In this document: one piece after another, positions 54,031 through 64,000 of the stretch | How the letters are laid out: each line of letters opens with the position of its first letter | Position numbering within the stretch: the first letter of the stretch is position 1 | Origin: Macrostomum hystrix | Lineage: Eukaryota > Platyhelminthes > Macrostomidae | Length of the DNA: 64,000 bases | Direction of reading: 5' to 3' | Assembly: GCA_950097015.1 (NCBI GenBank) | Contig: CATNEN010000011.1 | Span: 5,854,001 to 5,918,000, forward strand | Position numbers and translations under genes: made by a program | Notes under the pieces: model-generated | The model's database searches: none | What the model was told of the DNA's origin: nothing | The model's input: only the letters and a program-made list of their open reading frames with translations

Positions 54031-54465
54031 ATGGATCCGATATTCGCCTTCTATTCCGGTCCAAATAATTCAATCGGTGGACGAGGAGCATCTGCAATCC
54101 CCGTCTACGAAGGATACGGATTCCTATCAAACTTGGCTGAAAGACTGCTATTTCCTGTAATACGTAATGCTAAAAAGGATCTTCTGGATCGCAGCCTAGA
54201 TTATTTTAAAAGCGCTGCCAGCAAAATCGGTATGGGGCGCAAGCGGCACGCGAACTCAACTTCTGAAGAAGACATGTTTGACACGCCTACCTTAACCAAC
54301 AAGCGACGAAAGAGAGCAGCTAGACCTATAAGCTTAAGACGTAAAGGAAAAAAACGAGGTGTAACAAGACGACGAGGAGGACGAAGTACCTACAGAGTCA
54401 AGAAACGAAGAGGAAAGCAAAACTCCGCTGCAAGCAAGAAGCTTTTTAGTTTATTCGGAAAATAA
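54031..54465 (+). CDS. Basic core-like or cement-like virion protein
   Basis: 144 residues. An amphipathic N-terminal part (YGFLSNLAERLLFPVIRN) is followed by a strongly basic C-terminus (KRRKRAARP, RRKGKKRGVTRRRGGRS). Such proteins bind DNA or help membrane penetration in adenoviruses and related elements. It is located 1 bp before the major capsid gene. Function by layout only. Confidence 0.6.
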   Translation: MDPIFAFYSGPNNSIGGRGASAIPVYEGYGFLSNLAERLLFPVIRNAKKDLLDRSLDYFKSAASKIGMGRKRHANSTSEEDMFDTPTLTNKRRKRAARPISLRRKGKKRGVTRRRGGRSTYRVKKRRGKQNSAASKKLFSLFGK

Positions 54466-54466
54466 C

Positions 54467-55789
54467 ATGAATCAACTTCTCGGTCCCGACATTGCTGCAT
54501 TGAAAAGCGAACTCTCTCTCTTTGACCAGACACCTGTTCAATTCAGTGTTTTAGAAAGTCGCTACACAGACATTCAACCACAACATGGGATAACAAAAGG
54601 TTCTCCAATCGAGTTTGAGATTGTACCGCCTGGAGATCTGTATTTAGATCTGCATGATACTGTGCTAACAGTTAGCTTCCGCGTCAGCGACGGAGAAGGT
54701 AACGCAATTGATGCTGCAAAAAACTATGTGTGTGTAAACAACTTAGCAATCGCAACATTGTTTGAAGATGTGCAATTTACTATTGGAGACACTGTTGTTG
54801 AAGGTGGAAGCTTCATGTATCCCTACAAGGCAATGCTTCTAACACTTCTTGAGTATGGACACACAGCACAGAAGTCAGGTCTGGTGCCTTGGGGTTTCTA
54901 CAAAGATACTGCTGGTAAAATGAATTCAACAAACGATAACGAAGGACGAACGAAGAGGCGATCGTTGATTGCTGAAAATCGACATTGTACAGTGTCTGGT
55001 CCTCTATTTTTAGATCTTTTTCGTCAACCGCGATATCTACTTTCAAAGACACCAATGCGTATCAAATTAACACCAGCAAAAAGCAAATTTGTTTTGAGTG
55101 GTGCATCAATAGGAAGCGATGTGCAACTTAAAGATTATGAAATTAGGTTCTTGCGAGCAGAATTACGACTGCGACTTGTCCAACCATCACCTAGCGTTAC
55201 TAGTGCTCATGCACATGGTCTGAAAAGCCACAATGCTCTATATCCCCACCGGAGTCTAAGCATGGGAACATTTACTATTCCTCGCGGATCATCCAGCCAC
55301 ACGCACGAGAATTTATTCCCAAGTGGAGTTCCACGGCTTTTATTATTAGCTTTTGTAAATAACCGAGCATTCAATGGAAGCATGGACACGAATCCATTCA
55401 ACTTTGAGCATGCTAACGTTAACAGCATCGGTGTGTTTGTAAATGGAGAGTCAATGCCATGTCGACCGCTGCAAACCAACTTTGAAGGTGACTGTGTGAC
55501 AGAGTATACTTTTCTTCTACAGCAACTGGGTCTTTATCTGCAAGGACGTGACATTGGTTTCACTATGGGTGAATATGCGAATGGATACTCTATTTTTGCC
55601 TTTAGTCTCGGTAGTGAACCAGGTATCGGACATGGTGTTCAACTGTATAAGGAAGGAAATGTGAAAATTGAGCTGCGATTCAGTTCTGCAACTAGCACTG
55701 TGTACAACGTCATATTTGGAGGAATTTTTGACAAGCAATTGCAACTAACTGAGCTTCGTGACGTTGTTCCTGGAACTGCATGGAAGTAA
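54467..55789 (+). CDS. Major capsid protein candidate (double jelly roll)
   Basis: 440 residues starting with SVLESRYTDIQPQHGI-type sequence and IEFEIVPPGDLYLDL, features of Polinton/adintovirus major capsid proteins, followed by beta-rich sequence to the end. Position beside the protease matches Polinton gene order. It should form the pseudo-hexagonal capsomers. Its last 10 bp overlap the protease start. Length is in the usual range and the frame is intact. Confidence 0.85.
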   Translation: MNQLLGPDIAALKSELSLFDQTPVQFSVLESRYTDIQPQHGITKGSPIEFEIVPPGDLYLDLHDTVLTVSFRVSDGEGNAIDAAKNYVCVNNLAIATLFEDVQFTIGDTVVEGGSFMYPYKAMLLTLLEYGHTAQKSGLVPWGFYKDTAGKMNSTNDNEGRTKRRSLIAENRHCTVSGPLFLDLFRQPRYLLSKTPMRIKLTPAKSKFVLSGASIGSDVQLKDYEIRFLRAELRLRLVQPSPSVTSAHAHGLKSHNALYPHRSLSMGTFTIPRGSSSHTHENLFPSGVPRLLLLAFVNNRAFNGSMDTNPFNFEHANVNSIGVFVNGESMPCRPLQTNFEGDCVTEYTFLLQQLGLYLQGRDIGFTMGEYANGYSIFAFSLGSEPGIGHGVQLYKEGNVKIELRFSSATSTVYNVIFGGIFDKQLQLTELRDVVPGTAWK

Positions 55790-56349
55790 TTGATTCTATT
55801 CTACAAAACGGTGTTACAGATCGATTTCTTCGGTCTATTGCTACAAAACTGTGCGCTTATTTTTCGCATGCTGTCTTCTTAGGAGTATTCCCCCAAGATT
55901 TTGTATTAAGTATTAAGCATCTTCCACTTAATGAAAAGGATTATTTTTTTATTGTAAACACAGACACTTCTAATCTACCTGGAAAACATTGGGTTTGTGT
56001 TTGGGTGCATGGAAATACGTCCTATGCAGGTCGACAGGGTAAAAGATATGGAGAATATTTCGATTCACTTGGACTCCATCCGATTGCATCTGTGGCACGT
56101 TGGTTAGGAATACAATGTGGTGGGGCAAGAAATTGGAGTTATACTCGCTTTGCTGTTCAAGACCCTCGAAGCGGTAGCTGTGGCTTTTGGGCTGTATTTT
56201 ATGTCTTTTATAAATTGACTATTCGAAAAACTCTGCACGTCTTTCTAAAGAGTATTTCTAAGCGCAATGTCTCGCGAAGTGATTCTTTCCGAAAAGCCTA
56301 TGTTAAACTGCGATCTTTTGTTTTACGAATTTTAATTCATTATCTGTGA
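55780..56349 (+). CDS. Adenain-like cysteine protease
   Basis: 189 residues. The catalytic His is in GKHWVCVW, the acidic partner in YFDSLG, and Gln and Cys in VQDPRSGSCGFWAVFY, the Ulp1/adenovirus protease order. It would mature virion proteins. It overlaps the capsid gene by 10 bp in another frame, which argues for both start and stop assignments. AATAAA at 56502-56507 could end the transcript. Confidence 0.93.
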   Translation: MEVIDSILQNGVTDRFLRSIATKLCAYFSHAVFLGVFPQDFVLSIKHLPLNEKDYFFIVNTDTSNLPGKHWVCVWVHGNTSYAGRQGKRYGEYFDSLGLHPIASVARWLGIQCGGARNWSYTRFAVQDPRSGSCGFWAVFYVFYKLTIRKTLHVFLKSISKRNVSRSDSFRKAYVKLRSFVLRILIHYL

Positions 56350-56699
56350 CTGTTGGTCATGTTAACGGTTTAAGTATACTGTAAGTGCATTAAGAGATGC
56401 ATAAAATGGTGCGATGCTTCAAAGCAAGTCTTGAATTATTTTATGGCTAGTTGGTTCGACAATATTTTAGCATGTGTCATATGATACCGCGTGTGGAATT
56501 AAATAAAAATTTCTGTTTCAACAAAAAGCTTCGTACCGAATCTGATGAATAAGACAGAAACATTAATTTGTGATAGAATATTTTGTCAAGTTAGTGTGAC
56601 AATGTCACTAAGTCTGTGTGCAGCAACTCTCGCTAGAGGTAGCTTTAAATAAAACTGATTCAACATATCAGATTCAACATATCAACATTTCAGATTGTT
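56350..56699. other. Polinton right-end non-coding region
   Basis: About 350 bp between the protease stop and the right inverted repeat. Contains AATAAA at 56502-56507 and a duplicated TCAACATATCAGATTCAACATA phrase (split here by wording only) near 56660-56690. No gene. Confidence 0.5.
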
Positions 56700-56965
56700 A
56701 GCGTGTCTCTGAATTCTTATCTGCACACTAAATGAGCAGTTAGCTTGGACTTGGAATTTTTTAACAACATGCCAAGGACAGAGATAGAGAGAGAGAGAAG
56801 AGAGAGAGATAGACTTTGACTTAGAAAAATTCCTCGTGCGAGTTAGGACTTAGAAAATTTTTGGTGCGTTTTGAGTTAAATGTATAGGCATTTCCTATGC
56901 GGTACTACCTATGTATTTCTCCATAAGGAAAACGCGTTTGTTTCATATTTTTTTATACTACTACT
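56700..56965 (-). repeat. Polinton right terminal inverted repeat
   Basis: Mirror of the left end. It has one extra ACT triplet at the very end and an interrupted (GA)n tract. The terminal AGT...ACT triplets merge with the host GCT repeat. Confidence 0.9.
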
Positions 56966-57227
56966 GCTGCTGCTGCCGCTTTTGATGTCCTTTCTGCCAG
57001 GTTATCGCATAGTTGTCGATTATTTCGCTGTCACTCATTAAGAAGTCTTCAGTGACACTGTCGTCAGTCTCGTCAATTTGAGTCTCCAGACACTGATGGG
57101 GCGAATTTCCCGCTGTGATATGCAACATTGAGCCACAGCAGCAGCATCCGCCAGAATTACTACTGCACCGTTTGCTCTTCGATACAGTTCTGACTGCTTC
57201 GATGGGATTTCGCTGCTTCCAGGACAT
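56966..57227 (-). pseudogene. PolyQ host gene, 5' part, cut off by the Polinton
   Basis: Open from an ATG at 57227 (in-frame stop 15 nt upstream) through a Cys cluster (GGCCCCGS) and an acidic stretch to QKGHQKRQQQQ, where the Polinton begins inside the CAG run. See the 3' part for the joined structure. In this allele transcription would run into the Polinton inverted repeat, so a truncated product is expected. Confidence 0.65.
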
Positions 57228-57239
57228 GGGACGGACCCA

Positions 57240-58290
57240 TTAATGCTTTGGCTCGAAACGCATGCAATAAAACAAGCGAGACAAGAACCTCAGATTGTTG
57301 CACCTTGTGCTTAACTCACTCTATGGCCCAATCTCCCACACGATCTGCAAGTTTAAAATAGAAAAATATAACTGCTAATTCAGGTAGGTCAGGTAGTAGA
57401 TTTCTATCTACTTCTCTCTTTGACTGAGTTCTCTTATCTACTGCGCTTCCTAAAGTCTCTCTGACTGCTTCTTATATCTCTTGCTAGAACTAAGCACTTA
57501 AGTCTTTCTCCAATCTACTTCTCTGCATCACTCCAATCTACTTCCCCGCATCTGTCTAATCCACTTCTCTGCCTTCTTGTAATTTCTTCCCCCTTCTCTC
57601 CGTGCTTGTTTACGCTCGCGCACCCTCTTATTGTACTTTGTCCTCTCTCTGTCTGTTCAACTTAAATTAGCTAACCTTCACTTGTCTTTCCATTCCCTGG
57701 TCTCTGATTGGTTAGCTGCTCGTCTCTCTTTCCTCACCCCTCCTTTTCAGCTCTTACCCTCCGGCGCATCCTTACTTGTGTTTGTGTTCTGTCCCTCCTT
57801 ATCTATTGGTTAATACTTGTATATTTCATGGACGGCTTCGGACAGACTACTTAATGCGAAGACTCAATTTAATTTAAGAAGTCACTACATGCCTCTCAAA
57901 TCTACTTTTCTGTCTCTCTTCAATACTCTTATTTATATGCATGTTTCCTATATACTTTTCTGTCTCCAATCTACTTGTCTCTTCCCAATCCAATTCTCTG
58001 CCTCTCTTCTAACTAATTTTGCTTCTATCTACTTTATTTATAAGAATAATGAAGTGTCTCAATTACAAACCGAAAAAAGACAAAAAATCTATGAAACTGT
58101 GTAATTTTAGGAATTTTTTTAGATTGAAACTGACAAACGTACTTTTTGTTGGTTTTATTTATTTATTTGATCTATTCACTATCTTTTTAGCCAATTCAAA
58201 CATGAAAGTCTTAATATGAAACCGAGGTTTAGAATTATACAGTAATGATTACTGCGCAACTGACAGTTTTAAAAAACACTATTTAAAGTG
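57240..58290. other. Pyrimidine-rich intergenic DNA
   Basis: 57400-58000 has irregular CTACTTCTCTGCATC/CAATCTACTT repeats. It lies upstream of the minus-strand polyQ gene and downstream of the minus-strand membrane protein gene. No gene recognised. Confidence 0.5.
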
Positions 58291-58293
58291 CAA

Positions 58294-59825
58294 TTATTTT
58301 GCAAAGTCCCCCAGCCACTGAAATAAGCCTAGTCCGAACTTGGAGAACATTGTGACATAGCACAGTCTCTGCTCGCGAAAGTGCACAGTCAGGCAGCATA
58401 GGTGAGCCTGAAAACTGCACATTACAATACAGAAGCCCAATTGAATGTTGGACATGAAGTACAACAAAATGTAGCTATCCACGAAGCAGATGAAATCGAA
58501 GTTTCTGATTACAGTGTGGTGCTCTTGTGTGCCTGAAACGGCGAAGAAAAAAGACCATTATAAAATCGCATATTAAACGGTTCAAGATCTATAGTAAAAT
58601 TCTAAACAAAAAAGACAAGTATGTTTCGAAATGACTGAAGTTGGTTCAATTGTCTAGCTTACAATAGGCTTGGCCGTGCAGTCACAGGGTGCTAGATTGT
58701 CAATAGCATATTTGCATCCGATGATTGGCCATTATACTAGTTACTGGTCTACTGTTTAAAGTATAAGTCAATAATCGCTTCAATTGCTATCTAGTTTACG
58801 ATATAGTATAACGAATATAATGACAGGTATACGACAGGTGTCACTACACTGTCAGTTGTCCTCACCAGACTGACAGGTGTCATTACCAGACTGACAGATG
58901 TCATCACCAGACTGAAAATCATCACTAGACTGACAGGTGACGTCACCAGACTGACAATCATCACTAGACTGACAGATGTCATCACCAGACTGACAGGCGT
59001 CGTCACCAGACTGACAATCATCACTAGACTGACAGGTATCATCACCAGAATGACAATCATCACTAGACTGACAGGTGTCATCAACAGACTGACAATCATC
59101 ACTAGACTGACAGGTGTCATCACCAGACTGACAATCATCACTAGACTGACAGGTGTCATCACCAGACTGACAATCATCACTAGACTGACAGGTGTCGTCA
59201 CCAGACTGACAATCATCACTAGACTGACGGGTGCCATTACCAGACTGACAATCATCACTAGACTGACAGGTGTCGTCACCAGACTGACAATCATCACCAG
59301 ACTGACAATCATCACTAGACTGACAGGTGTCGTCACCAGACTGACAATCATCACTTGACTGACAGGTGTCATTACCAGACTGACAGGTGTTCAGCGCCGC
59401 TGTATTCCAGAGAACTCACCGTTGAGCCCAAGCAGCGGCAGTGGCAAAGATCTGGTAGACAGCTCGGTGACCAGGGATGCGGCACAATGTGCGAATCCCA
59501 GCGGTGGCAGCAATACGGCTAAACAGGAGCAATTGGCCAATAGGCAGGCGTAGATGTAACCGCACGTGCTCCACATCCGGACGCCACGAATCAAAAAGCC
59601 GCAGACTATAAGACAGACGGCGCAGATCATATTGCACAGATGAATTATTGGCCTCAATTTGTCCCCATCCGGCTTAGTATTAATAATCATCTGCAGCACA
59701 GTGGTAAACAGGATGCTAATACCGAAGCTGAGTTGCAGAGCGCCGATCTTCTCCATCCAGGCGATGTTCTCGCGAATCACTAGCAGGTCGCTGCGCCACT
59801 GATTAGCTCGGCGATTGGGACTCAT
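58294..59825 (-). CDS. Four-helix membrane protein, two exons
   Basis: Exons 59825-59420 and 58532-58294 join at a GTGAGT donor and a CGTTTCAG acceptor with matching phase 1 (214 residues plus stop). I start at the ATG of MSPNRRANQW, not the upstream GTG. Four hydrophobic segments: FGISILFTTVLQMII, LCNMICAVCLIVCGFLI, YIYACLLANCSCLAVLLPP and LLYFMSNIQLGFCIVMCSF, giving a tetraspan topology. The second and third hydrophobic stretches are Cys-rich. No clear CCG tetraspanin motif, so MS4A-like, TMEM-like or claudin-like alternatives remain open. The intron is filled with a 39-bp minisatellite. Confidence 0.7.
58815..59395 (+). repeat. 39-bp minisatellite in the membrane protein intron
   Basis: About 14 units of TGACAATCATCACTAGACTG followed by ACAGGTGTCATCACCAGAC. 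Half-units share AGACTGACA, so a shorter ancestral unit was duplicated. Open frames on both strands are periodicity artefacts. Confidence 0.95.
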
Positions 59826-59859
59826 TGTTGAAGTTTGCTTCGCCTTGGCTAGCACGTTT

Positions 59860-61060
59860 GCTCGCTTTACTTAAATTTTTCTAGATTTTCCTCTAGGCTG
59901 ATTGTTTAATATTGTTTAATATACATCAATATTGTTTAACGTCATATACTTGCCATAGACTAAGATTAAAAAACTTTTTTTAAGTTATTGTGCTAAGAAC
60001 AACTTAGACGTAGACAACTTAGCTATAGACGTTTTTGCCTCGAGTGAATAAACTCAATTAAACCACTAAAAGGCTACTTTGCAGAAGTTTATATGTTCCG
60101 GGGATTGGTGCAAGTTTAACTAGCAAATAATTTTTGCCATAGACAACAATCAAACAGCAAACGTGGAAAAGTGCTGAACCTTTTTAACAAAGTGCATATA
60201 GCATGCACTTTCAGCAGACTTCGTCCATAGAACTATCTTCAATCTATACCAAAGATTATAAAAGGGTATTTATAATCTTTGATGTATACCTTTGATTGTT
60301 GATGGTCACATTTCAGTCTTTGAAGTTGAATCGACTGAGCTTGGGCCGTACGATAAACGACACTTCTTTTCGCTTCTTCTGAAACAAGAATCAAGTCACC
60401 AGCCCTTCAGACCGTAGAGATATTCAGCGCTAGTGTATATCATACACCCCTATACACGAATTAGCACTGTGCCTCAGTGCGGCCTTGCCAGGCCTTCAAA
60501 ATTGATCAGCATGTCACCCAAGTGTGCCTGCAGCATCTCCGTCTTCGGTGGTCACCTAACTTTATCTAGACGGATTTGCTGGACCTTCAATGGCTACAAC
60601 AGGTGGCACTAGGCCACTATGGACACCCTGACGCAAATTTATCCAATTTCACTGATCAATAAATATATAGTTGTCAACACTGAGTAATATTAAGCTTATA
60701 TACTTTCTAAAAAAATCTTACATGTATAGCCAGACATCATCGGAAAGTACACATTTTTTGCCTAAAGTGTTATCACAAAAACTATTAAGCAATTGCCCTC
60801 CCCAAAGTCCAGTGCTATGGTGTCAAATTTCCTTGATCATTATAAAAATATTTGCTACAAAAATGGCTCTGTTTGTTGTGGAAAAGTGTGAGAAATTCGA
60901 TGCGAAAATGGGAAAACTCTCGGACTAGCGACCCAAGAGGCTTCTTTAAGTGCCTGATGGACACTTCTGAGGCGCGATCCAACATTTTCTGAGTCTCAAC
61001 AAATATTAATCTGCAGCCTTTCTATCTTGTTGAATGAGTGAACCTTTCAGAGTCATCAGG
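59860..61060. other. Intergenic DNA
   Basis: AT-rich to moderate DNA upstream of the membrane protein gene. Short inverted repeats around 60245-60295 (AAAGATTATAAA...) are visible. No gene or element is recognised. Confidence 0.5.
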
Positions 61061-61182
61061 GTCCTGAAGGATCAGGGTCCTGAAGGATCAGGGTCCTGAA
61101 GGATCAGGGTCCTGAAGGATCAGGGTCCTGAAGGATCAGGGTCCTGAAGGATCAGGGTCCTGAAGGATCAGGGTCGTGAAGA
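61060..61182 (+). repeat. 16-bp minisatellite
   Basis: About eight copies of GGGTCCTGAAGGATCA, each with a TCCTGAAGGA near-palindrome. Confidence 0.95.
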
Positions 61183-61199
61183 AGAATCGATTCCTTTAG

Positions 61200-61822
61200 C
61201 AAAAATCTTATACTATTTTGCAAGAATCTGTCGCAGTTTAGCAAAAATCTAGTACAGTTTAGCAAGAATCTAATGCAGTTCAGCAAGAATCTAATGCAGT
61301 TAAGGAATAATGTAATGCAGTTTAGCAAGAATCTAATGCAGTTTAGGAAGAATGTAATGCAGTTTAGCAAGAATCTAATGCAGTTCAGCAAGAATCTAAT
61401 GCAGTTTAGGAAGAATGTAATGCAGTTTAGCAAGAATCTAATGCAGTTCAGCAAGAATCTAATGCAGTTTAGCAAGAATCTAATGCAGTTCAGCAAGAAT
61501 CTAATGCAGTTTAGCAAGAATCTAATGCAGTTCAGCAAGAATCTAATGCAGTTTAGCAAGAATCTAATGCAGTTCAGCAAGAATGTAATGCAGTTTAGGA
61601 AGAATGTAATGCAGTTTAGCAAGAATCTAATGCAGTTCAGCAAGAATCTAATGCAGTTTAGCAAGAATCTAATGCAGTTTAGCAAGAATCTAATGCAGTT
61701 TAGCTAGAATCTAATGCAGTTTAGCAAGAATCTAATGCAGTTCAGCAAGAATCTAATGCAGTTTAGCAAGAATCTAATGCAGTTCAGCTAGAATCGAATG
61801 CAGTTCGTTCAGCAAGAATCTA
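61200..61822 (+). repeat. 21-bp minisatellite
   Basis: About 29 units of CAAGAATCTAATGCAGTTTAG with TTTAG/TTCAG alternation and AGGAAGAATGTAATG variants. It directly follows the 16-bp array. The frames of 177 and 144 codons on the two strands are products of the 21-bp period. Confidence 0.95.
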
Positions 61823-62386
61823 TAAATACGTGTACATTAGTCCAAAAATTCGGCAATTTTAAGTGAAGTGAGATAATCGGTGGAGCCGTTGGCGAGAATA
61901 ATCAATTAGAAGCAAGCAAGAAAGATTTTCATTTTCAGAATAGGAGGATTTACTTGTTTCAGACCTAAAAGATCTTTGCCCGAGGTTTGAGGGCAGATCA
62001 AATTGTCTGTGTGCCGGCAGCTAGTCCATAAACCCAGATAAAATTCCTGTTTTCTAAAATGTCTACCGCTGCACTAATTTTGTATGATTGGGTCCAATCG
62101 CCATTCGATGTCTGGTTTATTTTTATTTATTATAGACGCACATATTTTTATCGAATGTAAATTTAAATGCCCACAGCAGATATGGATGCATATTGGCTCA
62201 GACACGAAGCTATGGAGGCATATCAGAAGGCCTGAGAATTCAGGCTGTAATCGAACCGACCAATGGCATAAAAGCTCCCCTCTTCCACTGGAATATAAGC
62301 TGACAAAATTTCATCTCAAGTTCAGACAGTCCGCCGAGAGGCTCAGCAAAAATTGATCAGCGGAGAGCCAATTCCACCGCCAAGCC
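61823..62386. other. Probable 5' UTR/promoter of the DEG/ENaC gene
   Basis: Unique DNA of about 560 bp upstream of the channel start. No TATA box is convincing. GATCAGCGGAGAGCC just before the ATG may be leader sequence. Confidence 0.4.
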
Positions 62387-63568
62387 ATGATGAACGGCCT
62401 GAGCGTGATGAGCAAGAAGACGCTGCGCAAGCAGGTGATGCTGAGCCGTCTGCAGCAGCTGATGAACAGCTCAACAGCTCACGGCATGAACAAACTCGTG
62501 CAGGCCGACTCCAACTGGCCCATGAAGGTGGCCTGGTTTATTATCTTCATCAGCGCCGTCTGCGGCGTGACGATTCACACGGCCACGGTCATCAGGCTCT
62601 ATTTCAGCTATCCCGTCAGCTCGACTGTCAGACAGAAGGTCAACGGCTTCGAGTTTCCTGACGTGACCATCTGCGACACGATGCTGAAGAAGTTCTTTCT
62701 CTATAATGTGTCTTACTACGACCAGCGCACAGCAGACAGGGACTACAGCAGGTACTCGCAGGTGGTCCAGACAATGCTGGGCTACCAATTCGGCTGGGAG
62801 AGCAAGAAGTTCCTGAAGGCAATCTACATCGCCTCCGGGCACAAGTTCAACATGTCCGAGGTGAGCGCCAGGGCCGAGGACTTCGTGCTCTACTGCGAAT
62901 TCGATCAGAAGCCCTGCAGCTTCGAGAACTTCAGCCTGTACTATGACAGGGTGTACGGCAACTGCTACACCTTCAGGCCGCAGTCGAGAGAGCTGGAGAA
63001 GGCTGGCGCCGAGATGGGCCTAATCATGGTGCTGTATCCGCCGTCTGTCGACGCCAACTTTGATGAGGACCGCATCATGAAGACGACAACGGGGCTGGAG
63101 AGCAAGGGCTTCCAGATCACCGTCCACCAGCGCGACACCCAGCCCGACCCTCACGAGTTTGGTATCACCGCCCCAGTCGGCATGCGGGCAGATTTCGCGC
63201 TGTCGCAGACTCAAATCCGGCTGGCCAATACCAACACAAGACCCTGCTCGCCAGCTGGCAAGCAGACCTTCTGGAATCCCTTTCTGCGGACTCGGCAGGA
63301 GTATGAGAACCGGCTGTACAACTGTGTCGACAACGAGGACGCCAATCACATCCAGAGCGTCTGTCGGTGCACCATCGAGGGCTTGATCCCTGTGACGGAG
63401 AAGCGGCTGCGAACCGCCGACTACTGCCACGACATCCTCGACATGCAGCGATTCAACGCCACTCGCTTTCGCAAGCTGTCAGATCTGGTGCAGAAGGTGT
63501 GGAGTCGCTATAGCGAGGTTGTTAAGAGAAAGTATGCCAGGCTGATTGTTAAGGTGGCTGGAAGCCAG
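62387..63568 (+). CDS. DEG/ENaC-family sodium channel, first coding exon
   Basis: Starts with ATGATG at 62387 and ends at a CAG|GTAGGT donor after 394 codons; the rest lies beyond the window. TM1 is near residues 47-75 (WPMKVAWFIIFISAVCG). The FEFPDVTICDTM segment is the post-TM1 FPxVTxC motif of the family. Extracellular cysteines follow (VLYCEFDQKPCSFENF, NCYTFRP, CSPAGKQ, YNCVDNED, CRCTIEG), the DEG/ENaC disulfide-rich domain, closest in style to peptide- or proton-gated invertebrate channels. TM2 and the selectivity filter would be in later exons. Codon use is GC-rich like the other host genes. The trimeric channel would sit in the plasma membrane. Confidence 0.88.
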
Positions 63569-64000
63569 GTAGGTTTCAAGTTAATACTAGACTGTGAATT
63601 TATTTTTCTAGATGGATACGACTCTTGTCTACGAACTTGTTAACGATTGGATAATTTACCAGTTAATGTTGGGATAATTTGCCTGTTGGGAAACTTGTTA
63701 AAGAGGAGAAAACGGTCATTCAGAAGGAAGTTTATAATATTATCTTACTAATGACATGCACTAAACGTGAGAAGCATTGAGGGAATTCAATTGAGGAATT
63801 CAAAAGAATGTTCAGTCAAACCGTGCTCTACGAAGGGTGGGGCTGACCGTGCTAGAAATATTCCCTAGAAACAAAAAAGCAAAGAAAAACTTTTTTGCCC
63901 CCCTCCTTATGCTTTCTTTCACATGCGTCAACACACACGCATCACATAGTTCACATCCTGATTAATCAGTCCGATACTTGGCCTTACACACTGGCAGGGC
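63569..64000 (+). other. Intron of the DEG/ENaC gene, cut by the window end
   Basis: Sequence after the donor has no further frame with channel features; the next exon must lie outside. Nothing else recognised. Confidence 0.6.

Larger units (their letters stand above)
40071..56965 (+). mobile_element. Complete Maverick/Polinton (integrated virus-like element)
   Basis: About 16.9 kb, bounded by long inverted repeats that begin AGTAGTATAAAA, with GCTGCT on both sides (40065-40070, 56966-56971) as the 6-bp target duplication typical of Polintons. Because it sits in a GCT repeat, the boundary could shift by 3 bp. All genes are on the + strand and most are open from ATG to stop: PolB, dUTPase, PLA2-like, ATPase, structural candidates, integrase, core-like, major capsid candidate and protease. 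The set includes both replication and virion genes, so it could have produced particles. Intact frames suggest recent insertion; the repeats have some differences, so it is not brand new or entered with diverged ends. Confidence 0.95.

Noticed and set aside
59416-59637. Alternative frame in the membrane protein exon
   Set aside because: Shadow of the four-helix protein, without hydrophobic segments.
61152-61707. Frames of 177 and 144 codons in the 21-bp array
   Set aside because: Periodicity artefact of a stop-free unit.

Overview
The window is nuclear DNA of an invertebrate animal. The evidence is GT-AG introns with phase-matched exons, metazoan gene families (hnRNP U-like, TBC1D2-like RabGAP, DEG/ENaC channel), TTAGGG-type interstitial telomeric repeats, tRNA-derived SINEs, a non-LTR retrotransposon tail and a full-length Maverick/Polinton. 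A free-living flatworm or other spiralian would fit, but the species cannot be fixed from the sequence alone.

Layout. 1-5.6 kb: AT-rich intergenic DNA with two perfect RFX X-box palindromes and a SINE (14-bp target-site duplication) that carries a smaller nested insertion. 5.7-17.9 kb: two tandem + strand hnRNP U-like genes (SPRY plus P-loop kinase-like domains, polyQ and repeat tails), which I could assemble from exons with matching phases. 18.3-19.7 kb: intergenic minisatellites. 34.2-20.7 kb: one 17-exon minus-strand gene of about 1358 codons with a PH domain, coiled coils, a TBC RabGAP domain and an unexpected C-terminal beta-propeller-like region; its introns hold minisatellites, SINE-like DNA, telomeric repeats and a 5'-truncated retrotransposon. 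35.8-38 kb: a small putative secreted-protein exon and a B-box/coiled-coil exon. 38.4-57.2 kb: a minus-strand polyglutamine gene split by the Polinton. 58.3-59.8 kb: a two-exon four-helix membrane protein gene. 62.4-63.6 kb: first coding exon of a DEG/ENaC channel that runs off the window.

The Polinton (40071-56965, about 16.9 kb) has long terminal inverted repeats and apparently intact genes, all on the + strand: a spliced early gene, a TBP-like protein, protein-primed DNA polymerase B, dUTPase, a phospholipase A2-like protein, packaging ATPase, several structural candidates, chromodomain integrase, a basic core-like protein, a major capsid candidate and an adenain-like protease. Replication (PolB, dUTPase), integration (integrase, inverted repeats) and virion formation (ATPase, protease, capsid, PLA2) are all represented, so it looks like an integrated virus more than a decayed transposon. 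The most novel item is the ORF at about 43.3-44.0 kb, which shows the two-repeat pattern of a TATA-binding protein. The element sits inside a CAG-repeat coding exon of the host; conceptually removing it with one 6-bp target duplication gives a reading frame that is in phase with the next two host exons.

A second theme is tandem repetition. Nearly every long intron or gene flank has a private minisatellite. Several arrays look as if they were seeded by the adjacent splice site, and three different 30-bp arrays share one 15-nt core.
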